The notes below the pieces were generated by a model. That model saw only the letters and a program-made list of their open reading frames with translations, did not search any database and was not told the origin of the DNA. Source: Hyphomonadaceae bacterium (GTDB lineage: Bacteria > Pseudomonadota > Alphaproteobacteria > Caulobacterales > Aquidulcibacteraceae). Taken from it: DNA of 64,000 bases. A program made the position numbers and the translations under genes. Numbering within the stretch: the first letter of the stretch is position 1; each line of letters opens with the position of its first letter. This document shows positions 54,890 to 62,581 of the stretch, in pieces. The DNA lies in assembly GCA_019753175.1 (NCBI GenBank), contig JAIELK010000006.1, positions 1 to 64,000 on the forward strand, in the 5' to 3' direction.

Positions 54890-55375
54890 TCACCTAGTCC
54901 TGCGGGCGCTCACCGAGCGCGCAAACGCCGCCGCCTGTTCACGCCAAGGACCGGCGCGCAAAGTTCTCTCGTCAAAGGCAAAAGTTGCGACCGGAGTGCG
55001 CTGGCAGAGAGCTGCCGCGCCGGCCAGCGCCGCCTCACCGCCGGCGCCGCCCAAGGTGCAAAAGAGCGCGATCTGCTTAAAGATCGCGCGCTCCCGCAAA
55101 ATGTAGCTCCGCATCGGCGAGGCCATTTTCCCGGCCCAAACCGGAAATCCGAGCAACACCAGATCGTAGTTCGCCGCGCTCTTGATCGCTGGCGCAATCG
55201 GCGCCGCGCGTTCACCCGCAGCTTCCATTCCTGAACGAACATAGGCGAAGAGGCCCCTTCGTGGCTTCCGATCTTTGATCGCCTCAAGATCCGCTCCAAG
55301 CGCCTCGGCAATCGCCTTTGCTGCTCGCTCGGTGTTGCCGCTCCAGGAATAATAGGCGACGAGGACCTTGCTCAT
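54890..55375 (-). CDS. Flavodoxin
   Basis: A 161-residue FMN-binding redox protein of the flavodoxin/WrbA-like class. The phosphate-binding loop is YYSWSGNTERAAKAIAEALGADLEAI, and the second FMN loop region is LLGFPVWAGKMASPMRSYI. Its ATG overlaps the stop of the broken gene upstream (ATGA), so it was part of that unit. Confidence 0.88.
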   Translation of the reverse strand: MSKVLVAYYSWSGNTERAAKAIAEALGADLEAIKDRKPRRGLFAYVRSGMEAAGERAAPIAPAIKSAANYDLVLLGFPVWAGKMASPMRSYILRERAIFKQIALFCTLGGAGGEAALAGAAALCQRTPVATFAFDERTLRAGPWREQAAAFARSVSARRTR

Positions 55376-55888
55376 GGCGACTCTCCCATTGGGGCGAGTT
55401 GCGCGACCGCCACGACATAATTCTCCCCATATGCCTTCGCGCATTTAGGACAGGTCGTGTAGAAGAAATACGTTCTTTCCGCCCGCTTCCCATTTTCCGG
55501 CGCATCTTGATACGGGCCTTCGAACACGCGCGTGCGATAGTCGCCGCTTAACCGCGCCATCTCAAGGCCCTCGACAGGCGCCGTCACCGCGAAGAAATGC
55601 TCCGCCGACCATGCGGAGAGTTCGCGGCTGAGCACTGCTGAGCACTAAGGTCTGGTCGGGCGCCTGCGCGTGAGCGGCATCGATCGCCTCTTGAGTACGG
55701 GCAAACACCGCGCCCATGTCGAGAGGTATATGACCCGCACTGTGCGTCTTCGCGCGCGCAAAGAGCTTGTCTTCGAAATGACGCGCCTGGCCGTCCCAGG
55801 CTTGAGGCTTGAAGTGCGGACAACAACCCGTGGGACTGTCGCTGGCATCGTAAGCAGGCGTGCGGTTCGTTTGCATGATCCGTTCCAT
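55372..55888 (-). pseudogene. Hydrolase-like conserved protein interrupted by a 10-bp tandem duplication
   Basis: The 5' frame encodes MQTNRTPAYDASDSPTGCCPHFKPQAWDGQ... up to DQTLVLS, and the 3' frame resumes at SRELSAWSAEHFFAVTAPVEGLEMARLSGDYRTRVFEGPYQDAP...YFFYTTCPKCAKAYGENYVVAVAQL. At the junction GCTGAGCACT (plus strand) occurs twice in tandem, 55627-55636 and 55637-55646. Deleting one copy leaves 507 nt, exactly 169 codons, as one continuous protein of 168 residues. This is therefore one gene with a recent slippage insertion. The intact family is alphaproteobacterial and often loosely labelled hydrolase; it has Cys pairs but no proven function. Confidence 0.85.
55627..55646. repeat. Perfect 10-bp tandem duplication causing a frameshift
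   Basis: GCTGAGCACT is present twice without spacer (55627-55636 and 55637-55646). Two copies break the reading frame of the 55372-55888 gene; one copy restores it. Confidence 0.92.
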
Positions 55889-55892
55889 GATC

Positions 55893-56735
55893 CTAGTGCG
55901 CCATGAGCACCGCGGTTTTCGCTTCCCGGATCATCTTCGCCGTCATGCCGCCGAATAGGATCTCCTGGAAGCGCGGCCGGCTATAGGCGCCCATCACCAC
56001 GAGATCGGCGTTGAATCCTTCGATTTCAGAAAAGATCAACGGCTCGGCCCCTTCCCACGACTGCGCGATGATCGGCTCTTCGACACGAGCGCCGTGATGG
56101 GTAAGATAGCTTGCCAGGCGCGCCACACCGCGTTCGTCTTCACCCTCGCGCTCGGTACGTGGATTGGCGACGCAAATACGCACGGCCTCGGCTTCACGCA
56201 GGAAAGGCAGCGCGCCCTGCACCGCGCGCGCGGCTTCTGGCGTTCCTTTCCACGCGATAAAGACGCGCTTGCCCCAAGCGTGGGGCTTAATCCAGCGCGG
56301 CAACATCAGACACGGGCGCCCGCCACCCAGAAGCGCGCCAACCAACACATCTGTATCGATGTCCGAGCGATCGAGGTCTTCCGGTTGACCGACAATGACG
56401 AGGTCGCTGGTCCGCGCCATGCGGGCGGCCATCGAGCGAACCTCGGGCGCAAGCGCTTCCGCGGTGCGTAACGCAATGCTCTTCGGATGACCGGCAAAGC
56501 GCTCCCGCAAGGCCGCGACCGCGGCTTCGCCTTCCTTGCGGCAAAGACCGACAACGTCCTCATAGACCGCAGCGACCGCTTCCGCGCCCGGGCCATAGGC
56601 CGGCATTGGCAGCCTGACGACGACATGCGCATCAAGCCGCGCATCCTGTTTGGCGGCGATGTCATGGGCCATACGCAACCGCGCGACGCCGTCTTCGGAT
56701 GCATCCACGAATGTCAAGATGTCGCGCCACACCAT
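55893..56735 (-). CDS. Universal stress protein, two UspA-like domains
   Basis: A 280-residue tandem-domain Usp. The second domain shows the nucleotide-type end GFNADLVVMGAYSRPRFQEILFGGMTAKMIREAKTAVLM. The first begins MVWRDILTFVDASEDGVARLRMAHDIAAK and contains MARTSDLVIVGQPEDLDRSDIDTDVLVGALLGGGRPCLMLP. Universal stress proteins support survival in growth arrest. GAGGAGG precedes the ATG at 56735. It follows the BA14K gene by 10 nt. Confidence 0.92.
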   Translation of the reverse strand: MVWRDILTFVDASEDGVARLRMAHDIAAKQDARLDAHVVVRLPMPAYGPGAEAVAAVYEDVVGLCRKEGEAAVAALRERFAGHPKSIALRTAEALAPEVRSMAARMARTSDLVIVGQPEDLDRSDIDTDVLVGALLGGGRPCLMLPRWIKPHAWGKRVFIAWKGTPEAARAVQGALPFLREAEAVRICVANPRTEREGEDERGVARLASYLTHHGARVEEPIIAQSWEGAEPLIFSEIEGFNADLVVMGAYSRPRFQEILFGGMTAKMIREAKTAVLMAH

Positions 56736-56745
56736 GATCGCCTCC

Positions 56746-57234
56746 TCAACGGCAATAATGACGCAGGCCGTCATAGCCGAGATACGTGCCAGTATAGGGA
56801 TCGAACGAACGATAACGCCGCGCGCAATAGGCGATCCACCCTGGATCGTTAAGACGTGACGTCGCGTAGGTTTGTTGCTCCTGGCTATCGACGACGGCGG
56901 CGCCCAAAGCGAAGCCGAGGATCACGCCGAGCACCAAGCCGGCGGCGGAATCGTGGTCATCGTCGTCATGCCTATTGCGCCGCAGCCATCGCTGGCGCAG
57001 CTCCCACTCATGCCGGTTCCAGTTTGGCGGTGGGTGGTTGCGATCCTCCCAGCGCGGGATTGGATCTCGCCGAGCGTGGAATTCGTGGCCAGGCGGGGGA
57101 TCGCGGCGGTTTTCCCAATATTGATAGGGCGGCGGCGGTTCGTCGCCGCGCCGCCCTTGCGCAGACGCGAAGGGCGCGAATGCGCTGGTTGATAGCAAGA
57201 GAGCGGCAACGGCGCCGGCAAGGAGTCTGCGCAT
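56746..57234 (-). CDS. BA14K-family exported protein
   Basis: A 162-residue protein with a cleavable signal (ending in FASAQG), a Pro/Arg/His-rich middle, a hydrophobic Gly-rich helix (AAGLVLGVILGFALGAAVV) and the BA14K C-terminal motif WIAYCARRYRSFDPYTGTYLGYDGLRHYC with paired Cys. BA14K proteins were named for a Brucella lectin-like antigen. It probably shares a transcript with the universal stress protein. Confidence 0.9.
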   Translation of the reverse strand: MRRLLAGAVAALLLSTSAFAPFASAQGRRGDEPPPPYQYWENRRDPPPGHEFHARRDPIPRWEDRNHPPPNWNRHEWELRQRWLRRNRHDDDDHDSAAGLVLGVILGFALGAAVVDSQEQQTYATSRLNDPGWIAYCARRYRSFDPYTGTYLGYDGLRHYCR

Positions 57235-57555
57235 TGGGTTCTCCTCAATTAATGCGCATCATCCGCGCACGCTCACATTTGCGTCTTGCGAAACCTCAAC
57301 ACCGCTGGGCTTTTTCGTGTGGTTTGCGCGCATGTATTGTGCGCGAGATGAGCGCTGTTGCATTGTGATTGGCGCCATAAGGTCGCGCAATTTTGCGCAG
57401 GCGTCGTCCTGTCTCGACAATGGCTGTTGCGGCGGGCATGCCCAGCGCCGGGTCGCAGAATACATCGCTTGGGGCCTGCGGGGCGCTCCTGCGCGGGGGG
57501 GGCGGTGAGACAGCGGCCCACGCGAAGCTCCAAGCGATGATCAGCAACGGCTTGG
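57235..57555. other. 321-nt gap without a recognised gene
   Basis: Only short frames occur. The stretch is rich in GCGC-type repeats and contains an 8-G run at about 57495-57502. It must contain the promoter for the BA14K gene and any terminator of the Crp/FNR gene, but I see no convincing FixK-type box. Confidence 0.4.
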
Positions 57556-58260
57556 TTAGAGGTCCTGACCTCCCTCCGCCGCCAATTCGAGTTGATCGCG
57601 CCGCTTGATGTGGATCGTCGTTCCGCGTTCGATGCCGATCACGCGCTGCGCCTTGAGCGCCGAGAGAGCGCGGCTCACGCTCTCCAACGTCAAGCCAAGG
57701 AAGTCGCCCATGTCAGCGCGGGTCATGGCGAGATGGAGGCTCTGACCATCGCTGCCCTCGGCCTCGGCTCTCTCCACCATGTTGAGCAGAAACCGCGCCA
57801 CCCGAGCGGCGGCGCCGTCCTGACCGAGCGACGCCAAATGAACCTGCATCGCTTCCATCTCAGCGCCCAGCGCCTCGAACATGAGCCGCCCAAGCCGCGG
57901 CGATTGATCGATTGCGCGCGCGAGAGCATTAAGCGGGATACACTTGACCACGGTGGCTTCCGTAGCCTGCGCGCTCATCGCTTCGATTGGGCCCAAGCTG
58001 AGCGCCGCCAGGTCGCCGCAAGAGACAAACCGGAAAATCTGCCGGCGACCGTCCCTCAATATCCTGTATAGCGCGAGCGTGCCGCTAACGACTTGATAAA
58101 TGGAGGTTTTCCTGTCGCCTTCGACGAAGAGGTGCTCCTTCGCCGCGACATGGCGCAAAGCCGCAGGCGGCATCAGGTCAACGAGAGCAGGAACAGCGCC
58201 GCGGGCCTGAACCCCTCTCGGCGCGCTAAGCGCACCCGTAACTGTGATCACCGCTTGCAT
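57556..58260 (-). CDS. Crp/FNR-family regulator, FixK-like
   Basis: A 234-residue activator. The cNMP-type sensor fold (about 24-140) includes VEGDRKTSIYQVVSGTLALYRILRDGRRQIFRFVSCGDLAALS, then the dimer helix and the winged helix (about 175-220). The recognition helix MGDFLGLTLESVSRALSAL keeps E193, S196 and R197, the E-xx-SR pattern that in FNR and FixK contacts TTGA half-sites. The N-terminal cysteine cluster of oxygen-sensing FNR is missing, so it is likely FixK/DNR-like and controlled by expression or another signal. The start at 58260 has GGGAG upstream. It is divergent from an OmpR-type response regulator gene. Confidence 0.9.
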   Translation of the reverse strand: MQAVITVTGALSAPRGVQARGAVPALVDLMPPAALRHVAAKEHLFVEGDRKTSIYQVVSGTLALYRILRDGRRQIFRFVSCGDLAALSLGPIEAMSAQATEATVVKCIPLNALARAIDQSPRLGRLMFEALGAEMEAMQVHLASLGQDGAAARVARFLLNMVERAEAEGSDGQSLHLAMTRADMGDFLGLTLESVSRALSALKAQRVIGIERGTTIHIKRRDQLELAAEGGQDL

Positions 58261-58406
58261 GGAGTGCTCCCTCGCTTGCCCAGCGCACCGGAAAAGAACA
58301 CACCAATCGCGCGTCACGCGTTTATGCAGTTTACGAAACAACGTGTATTAATGTGTGACAGCGAGGGAATGGGCTCCCTGCTCCGGCCAGGACGAGGTTA
58401 GCCCTT

Positions 58407-59150
58407 ATGACGCAACCATCGGCCAAAACGCGTCTCTTGGTCGTCGACGACGACGAACAAGTGCGAACGCTGTTGCGTCATCGGTTCGAGCAAGAGGGCT
58501 TCATCGTCGGCGAAGCGGCGGGCGGCGCCGACCTGAAAGCAGCGCTCTTAAGCGAAGCCTATGATCTCATCACGCTCGACCTCAACCTCGACGGCGAGGA
58601 TGGCTTGGCGCTCGCGCGCGAAATCCGCGCGGAGCGCAACATTCCGATCATCATGATCTCGGGTAAGAATGAGGAGGTCGATCGGGTCGTGGGATTGGAA
58701 GTCGGCGCCGACGATTACATCACCAAGCCTTTCAGTCCGCGCGAGGTCGTGGCGCGCGTCCGCGCGGTGCTGCGCCGCTATGCCGGGCCTGCGTCCGCGC
58801 CGGCGGCCGCACCGGTGAACACAACGCCGACTACCAAGCTTGTCTTTGAAGGCGGCCTGCTCGATCTCGGCAAGCGCGAACTACGTTCGCCGGCGGGTGC
58901 GCCGATTGGCGTCACCACGGCGGAGTTCAACTTGATGGAACTCTTCTTGCGTCACCCCCAGCGTGTGCTGTCACGCGACGAGATCATGACCGCACTGAAA
59001 GGTATCGATTGGACGCCCTTCGACCGGTCCGTGGATACAGCGATCGGACGGCTTCGCAAGAAGATCGAACCTGACCCCGCCGCGCCAACCTACATCAAGA
59101 CCGTGCGCGGCGTGGGCTATGTGTTCTCGGGCGAAGTGCGGCCGGGTTAG
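58407..59150 (+). CDS. OmpR-family response regulator
   Basis: A 247-residue regulator with a receiver domain (about 8-120: acidic pocket VVDDDE, phospho-acceptor D58 in LITLDLNL, the switch Lys in [13 protein letters not shown]) and a C-terminal winged helix (about 145-245: [57 protein letters not shown]). It is divergent from the Crp/FNR gene and convergent with the hybrid kinase, overlapping the latter's 3' end by 4 nt. Pairing with that kinase is likely but not proven. Confidence 0.93.
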   Translation: MTQPSAKTRLLVVDDDEQVRTLLRHRFEQEGFIVGEAAGGADLKAALLSEAYDLITLDLNLDGEDGLALAREIRAERNIPIIMISGKNEEVDRVVGLEVGADDYITKPFSPREVVARVRAVLRRYAGPASAPAAAPVNTTPTTKLVFEGGLLDLGKRELRSPAGAPIGVTTAEFNLMELFLRHPQRVLSRDEIMTALKGIDWTPFDRSVDTAIGRLRKKIEPDPAAPTYIKTVRGVGYVFSGEVRPG

Positions 59151-61516
59151 GGTTCTCGCGCCAGCGCCGCCTTCACCGCCGCGGCGAGATCGGATTGGCT
59201 GTAGGGCTTCTGCAGGACTTTGGCCGAGAACTGACGCTCGCCATTGCGCACCGCGTCGAGATCGAACCCCGACGTCAGCAGAACCGGAAGCTCGGGCGCG
59301 CGCGCCTCGAGCGCGCCCAACAAATCAAAGCCCGACATGCCCCCTGACATGACGATGTCGCTGAACACTACATCGGCATGCTCGCCACGCTGAAGCAGCG
59401 CCAGCGCGCTCGGCCCATCGGGGGCTTCGAGTACGCGATAGCCGAGACGCTCCAGCCGCGCGCAGGTGATGGCGCGCACCTGCGCATCGTCCTCCACGAC
59501 CAGCACTGTTTCCCCATTTCCGCTCAATGCGTTCCTGGCGGTCTGTTGAACGCCCATCGCGGCGCCGTCCGCGCCATGATGGCGTGGGAAATAGACGTTG
59601 ACCGTCGTCCCGCGCCCGACCTCGCTGTAGATCGTAACGTGGCCGCCCGACTGCTTGGTGAAGCCATGCACGGTCGCGAGCCCCAGGCCCGAGCCCTTGC
59701 CTTGCGCTTTGGTCGTAAAAAACGGTTCGAACACACGCGACAGAACCGAAGGCGGAATGCCTTCGCCGCTGTCGCTAACGGAGATCGACACGTACTGGCC
59801 GGGCGACAAATCCGCTTCACCGCGCGTGGCCGCTTCATCGATCTCGGCGTTCTTGGTCGAAATATGCAGCCGGCCGCCGCGTGGCATGGCGTCCCGCGCG
59901 TTGATCGCCAGGTTCAGCAAGGCGGCGTCCAACTCGCTCGGGTCGAGCGCGACTTTCCAGATATCGGCATGCAATGTCGTCGTGAGGGTGATGGTCTCGC
60001 CGAGCACGCGCCGGAGCATGTCGCTCATGGCCGCGACCTGCTGATTGAGGTCGAGCACGCGTGGCGCGAGCTTGCGCCGCCGCGCGACGGTCAAGAGACG
60101 CCGGTTCAGGTGCGTCATCCGCTCGACGGCGGATTGCGCCTCGCGCAGATACTTCAAAGCTGGCGCCCCAGACCCCAGCGAATCCTCGATCATCTCGAGA
60201 TTGCCGCCAATCACCGTCAGCATGTTGTTGGCGTCGTGCGCGACGCCGCCGGTGAGCTTGCCGATGGCCTCCAGACGCTGAGCCTCCGCCAGCGCCGCCT
60301 GGGCCTCCTCGCGCCGTTGCATCTCGGCGCGCAGTTCCGCCGTGCGCTCGGCGACCTTCGCTTCCAGCGCGCGCTCGGCGTCAACATAAAAGGTAACATC
60401 GCGACCCTCGGGCAAGAGCCATCTAACGTGACCGTCCGCGCCTAAGATCGGCGTCAGTGAAAAATCGATGTCCTTGCGTTCACCATGTCTGTTGGTGTGT
60501 ACAGCGTCGAAACGGCTGAATTCCCCCCGCCGGCCGCGTTTGATCGCGTCCTTGAGCCGCGCGCGCGATGGCGCGTCTCCCTCCCACCATGGCGTCTCCC
60601 AAAATGGCAGCCCATGAACTTGATCAAGCGCCATGCCAATGAAGGAGAGCGCGGCACGGTTTGCGTCGACGAGATTGCCGTTGACATCGAGCAGGCCGAT
60701 AAACTCGACGCTCTGATCATAAATCGAGCGAAGACGCTGCTGATCCAAGGCGCGCTCTTCGTCTAGCCTCTTGCGCTCCGTGACGTCCCGGATCACGCCG
60801 ATCCGGCGCAAAGCTTCGCCTTGTTCGCCGACCTCGACTTGTCCTTGCCCCACGAGCCAACGGTCGGGCCCCTCCGGGTACGACAGCCGAAACTCCAGCG
60901 CGAACCTGCCGTCCGCGTGGCGCGCCGCGTCAAGCGCGGTCGCAATCATGATCCGATCGTCTGGGTGGATGCGATCCAGCAATTGCTGGAATGGAAACTC
61001 GCCGGGCATGGAAAGCAAGTGTTGAGCATGCTCGTCGAGTTGCGTGACGCCGGTGCGCTCATCGGTCTGAAACACCCCCATGCGCCCAGCCAACAGAGCA
61101 ATCCGCAAGCGCTGCTCGCGTTCCCGCAGACGCTGATCAAGGCTCACCTGTTCGCTGATGTCGCGGAGCACTGCGGTGAGCACTAGGCCGTTTGGCCCAA
61201 CGAACTTTGAGATCGACACATCGGCGGGAAACTCGCCGCCGTCCTTGCGTCTGCCGGACACCGGGCTGCGCTCGCCCATCCGGCGAGCCTGGATCGTCGA
61301 CCGTTGGAAGGTGCGAACATGCTCGTTGTGCGACAGCGCGGCGCTTGTCGGAAGAAGCTGGGCAAGGCTTTGGCCAAGCATCTCCTTGGCGCTATAGCCA
61401 AAGATGCGCTCGGCGCCGACGCTAAACAGCGTGATCGTCTGTTGCTCATCGAGACAGATGATCGCATCGACCGGAGATTTCAGCAGATCATTCAGCAGGC
61501 CCGTCGGCGCATCCAT
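59147..61516 (-). CDS. Hybrid PAS sensor histidine kinase with C-terminal receiver
   Basis: A 789-residue cytosolic kinase without membrane spans: PAS1 (about 8-120), PAS2 (about 135-250), PAS3 (about 262-380), a short coiled coil, HisKA with H427 in GGVAHDANNMLT, the HATPase domain (ALLNLAINARDAMPRGG, GLGLATVHGF) and a receiver (about 668-786, acceptor D720 in VVFSDIVMSGG). PAS1 resembles FixL-type PAS domains: H63 (SHNEHVRTF) is placed like the FixL heme ligand and VSGRRKDGGEFP follows. Heme binding is a hypothesis because many PAS domains share this pattern. Confidence 0.9.
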   Translation of the reverse strand: MDAPTGLLNDLLKSPVDAIICLDEQQTITLFSVGAERIFGYSAKEMLGQSLAQLLPTSAALSHNEHVRTFQRSTIQARRMGERSPVSGRRKDGGEFPADVSISKFVGPNGLVLTAVLRDISEQVSLDQRLREREQRLRIALLAGRMGVFQTDERTGVTQLDEHAQHLLSMPGEFPFQQLLDRIHPDDRIMIATALDAARHADGRFALEFRLSYPEGPDRWLVGQGQVEVGEQGEALRRIGVIRDVTERKRLDEERALDQQRLRSIYDQSVEFIGLLDVNGNLVDANRAALSFIGMALDQVHGLPFWETPWWEGDAPSRARLKDAIKRGRRGEFSRFDAVHTNRHGERKDIDFSLTPILGADGHVRWLLPEGRDVTFYVDAERALEAKVAERTAELRAEMQRREEAQAALAEAQRLEAIGKLTGGVAHDANNMLTVIGGNLEMIEDSLGSGAPALKYLREAQSAVERMTHLNRRLLTVARRRKLAPRVLDLNQQVAAMSDMLRRVLGETITLTTTLHADIWKVALDPSELDAALLNLAINARDAMPRGGRLHISTKNAEIDEAATRGEADLSPGQYVSISVSDSGEGIPPSVLSRVFEPFFTTKAQGKGSGLGLATVHGFTKQSGGHVTIYSEVGRGTTVNVYFPRHHGADGAAMGVQQTARNALSGNGETVLVVEDDAQVRAITCARLERLGYRVLEAPDGPSALALLQRGEHADVVFSDIVMSGGMSGFDLLGALEARAPELPVLLTSGFDLDAVRNGERQFSAKVLQKPYSQSDLAAAVKAALAREP

Positions 61517-61635
61517 GCCCTCATCCCCTGCCTTGCCCGCTCTGGGTCAATCACCAAGAGCCATGGCGAGCAAGTTCGATGAATATGCTAGACCTATTGT
61601 CCCAGCACACTTTGACAATTGATCAGGCCTCCGGC

Positions 61636-62109
61636 TCAGCGAGCATGCATACTACCGCACTCAAGCGCGTCGGCCGCGGTGCGCTGCTCCGGCGTCAACA
61701 CCGCATAGAGCGCTTCCAGGCTGGCGCGCAGCGCGCGCATCGAGTCGAGGTGGCTGGCCATCATTTCCTCATGATGGCGCATGCGTTCGGGCGCGGAACC
61801 GGTGGTGTGACCCATGCCGGGGCCGCCGCCATGATGCATCGGCATCGACCCAGCGTGCTCACGGTATGCCGCGGCGTAGGCGTTCCATGCCGCTTCCTGG
61901 TCAGGCGTGATGCTCAAGGCGGCGCGCACATGGGCCAGATGCGCCTCGGCGTCGTGGCGCGCATGCGGACACCCCGCCATCGCCCCCATTCCGGCCATCA
62001 TCTGCATGGAGCTTTCGCGCGCGCCTGCATGGGGCCCAGGCCCCATCGCTCCGTGAACGCAACCCGCGAGCAGCAGCGATAAAGCAGCAACGACGATAGA
62101 GGTGCGCAT
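61636..62109 (-). CDS. Spy/CpxP-like (LTXXQ) periplasmic lipoprotein
   Basis: A 157-residue exported protein with lipobox LAGC, rich in His and Met. Two LTXXQ-like helices are seen (ALSITPDQEAAWNAYAAAY and LYAVLTPEQRTAADAL), the hallmark of the Spy/CpxP group of periplasmic chaperone or metal-responsive proteins. The many Met/His residues may bind metal. A FixK/FNR-type box is centred 63.5 bp upstream of the ATG at 62109. Confidence 0.8.
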   Translation of the reverse strand: MRTSIVVAALSLLLAGCVHGAMGPGPHAGARESSMQMMAGMGAMAGCPHARHDAEAHLAHVRAALSITPDQEAAWNAYAAAYREHAGSMPMHHGGGPGMGHTTGSAPERMRHHEEMMASHLDSMRALRASLEALYAVLTPEQRTAADALECGSMHAR

Positions 62110-62165
62110 CGAGAAATGTCCTAACGAAGACAAGCGACATCTTCGGCGTCTTCGCGCCCAGGACT

Positions 62166-62179
62166 TTGATCGCCGTCAA
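62166..62179 (-). promoter_or_regulatory. FixK/FNR-type box upstream of the LTXXQ-protein gene
   Basis: TTGATCGCCGTCAA, extended to the palindrome TTTGATCGCCGTCAAA, is the strongest-looking copy in the window. It is centred 63.5 bp from the ATG at 62109, predicting a leader of about 22 nt. Confidence 0.75.
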
Positions 62180-62184
62180 AGACG

Positions 62185-62571
62185 TTAGAGCGCCGCTACA
62201 ACCTCCTGCAGCATCGTCCGCACAGGCGCGGCGACCGCAGCGAGGTTCTCGTTCTCCACCGCCTGCATTGACGCTGCCGGATCGATCGCCGCCACCTCAA
62301 CCTTGCCGGGTGAGAGCTCACGCACGATCACGTTGCACGGCAGCATCACCCCGATTCGCGGTTCAGCCTGCAGAGCGCGATGGGCGTACTGAGGGTTGCA
62401 AGCGCCCAGAATGACATAAGGCGCGGTGTCTATACCGAGCTTTGTTTTAAGCGTCGCCGCCACATCGATCTCGCTCAAGACGCCGAACCCCTTGGCGGCA
62501 AGTGCGGCCTTGGCGCGCGCGATGGCCTCTTGAGGCGTCGCATCGATGGTTTTCGCGAAACAGTACGTCAT
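62185..62571 (-). CDS. DUF302 family protein
   Basis: A 128-residue single DUF302 domain (MTYCFAKTIDATPQEAIARAKAALAAKGFGVLSEIDVAATLKTKLG, then YVILGACNPQYAHRALQAEPRIGVMLPCNVIVRE). The conserved GACNP...MLPC Cys pair is typical. Function is unknown, though members cluster with redox and metal genes. It lies 10 nt downstream of the P-type ATPase gene and is probably co-transcribed. Confidence 0.92.
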   Translation of the reverse strand: MTYCFAKTIDATPQEAIARAKAALAAKGFGVLSEIDVAATLKTKLGIDTAPYVILGACNPQYAHRALQAEPRIGVMLPCNVIVRELSPGKVEVAAIDPAASMQAVENENLAAVAAPVRTMLQEVVAAL

Positions 62572-62581
62572 CTGATTCTCC

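Noticed and set aside
57495-57502. 8-G homopolymer as a phase-variation switch
   Set aside because: It lies in a non-coding gap with no reading frame to switch.
61612-61625. TTGACAATTGATCA as another FixK-type box upstream of the hybrid kinase
   Set aside because: The second half-site does not fit (T/G)CAA at N6 spacing, and it is about 100 bp from the kinase start.
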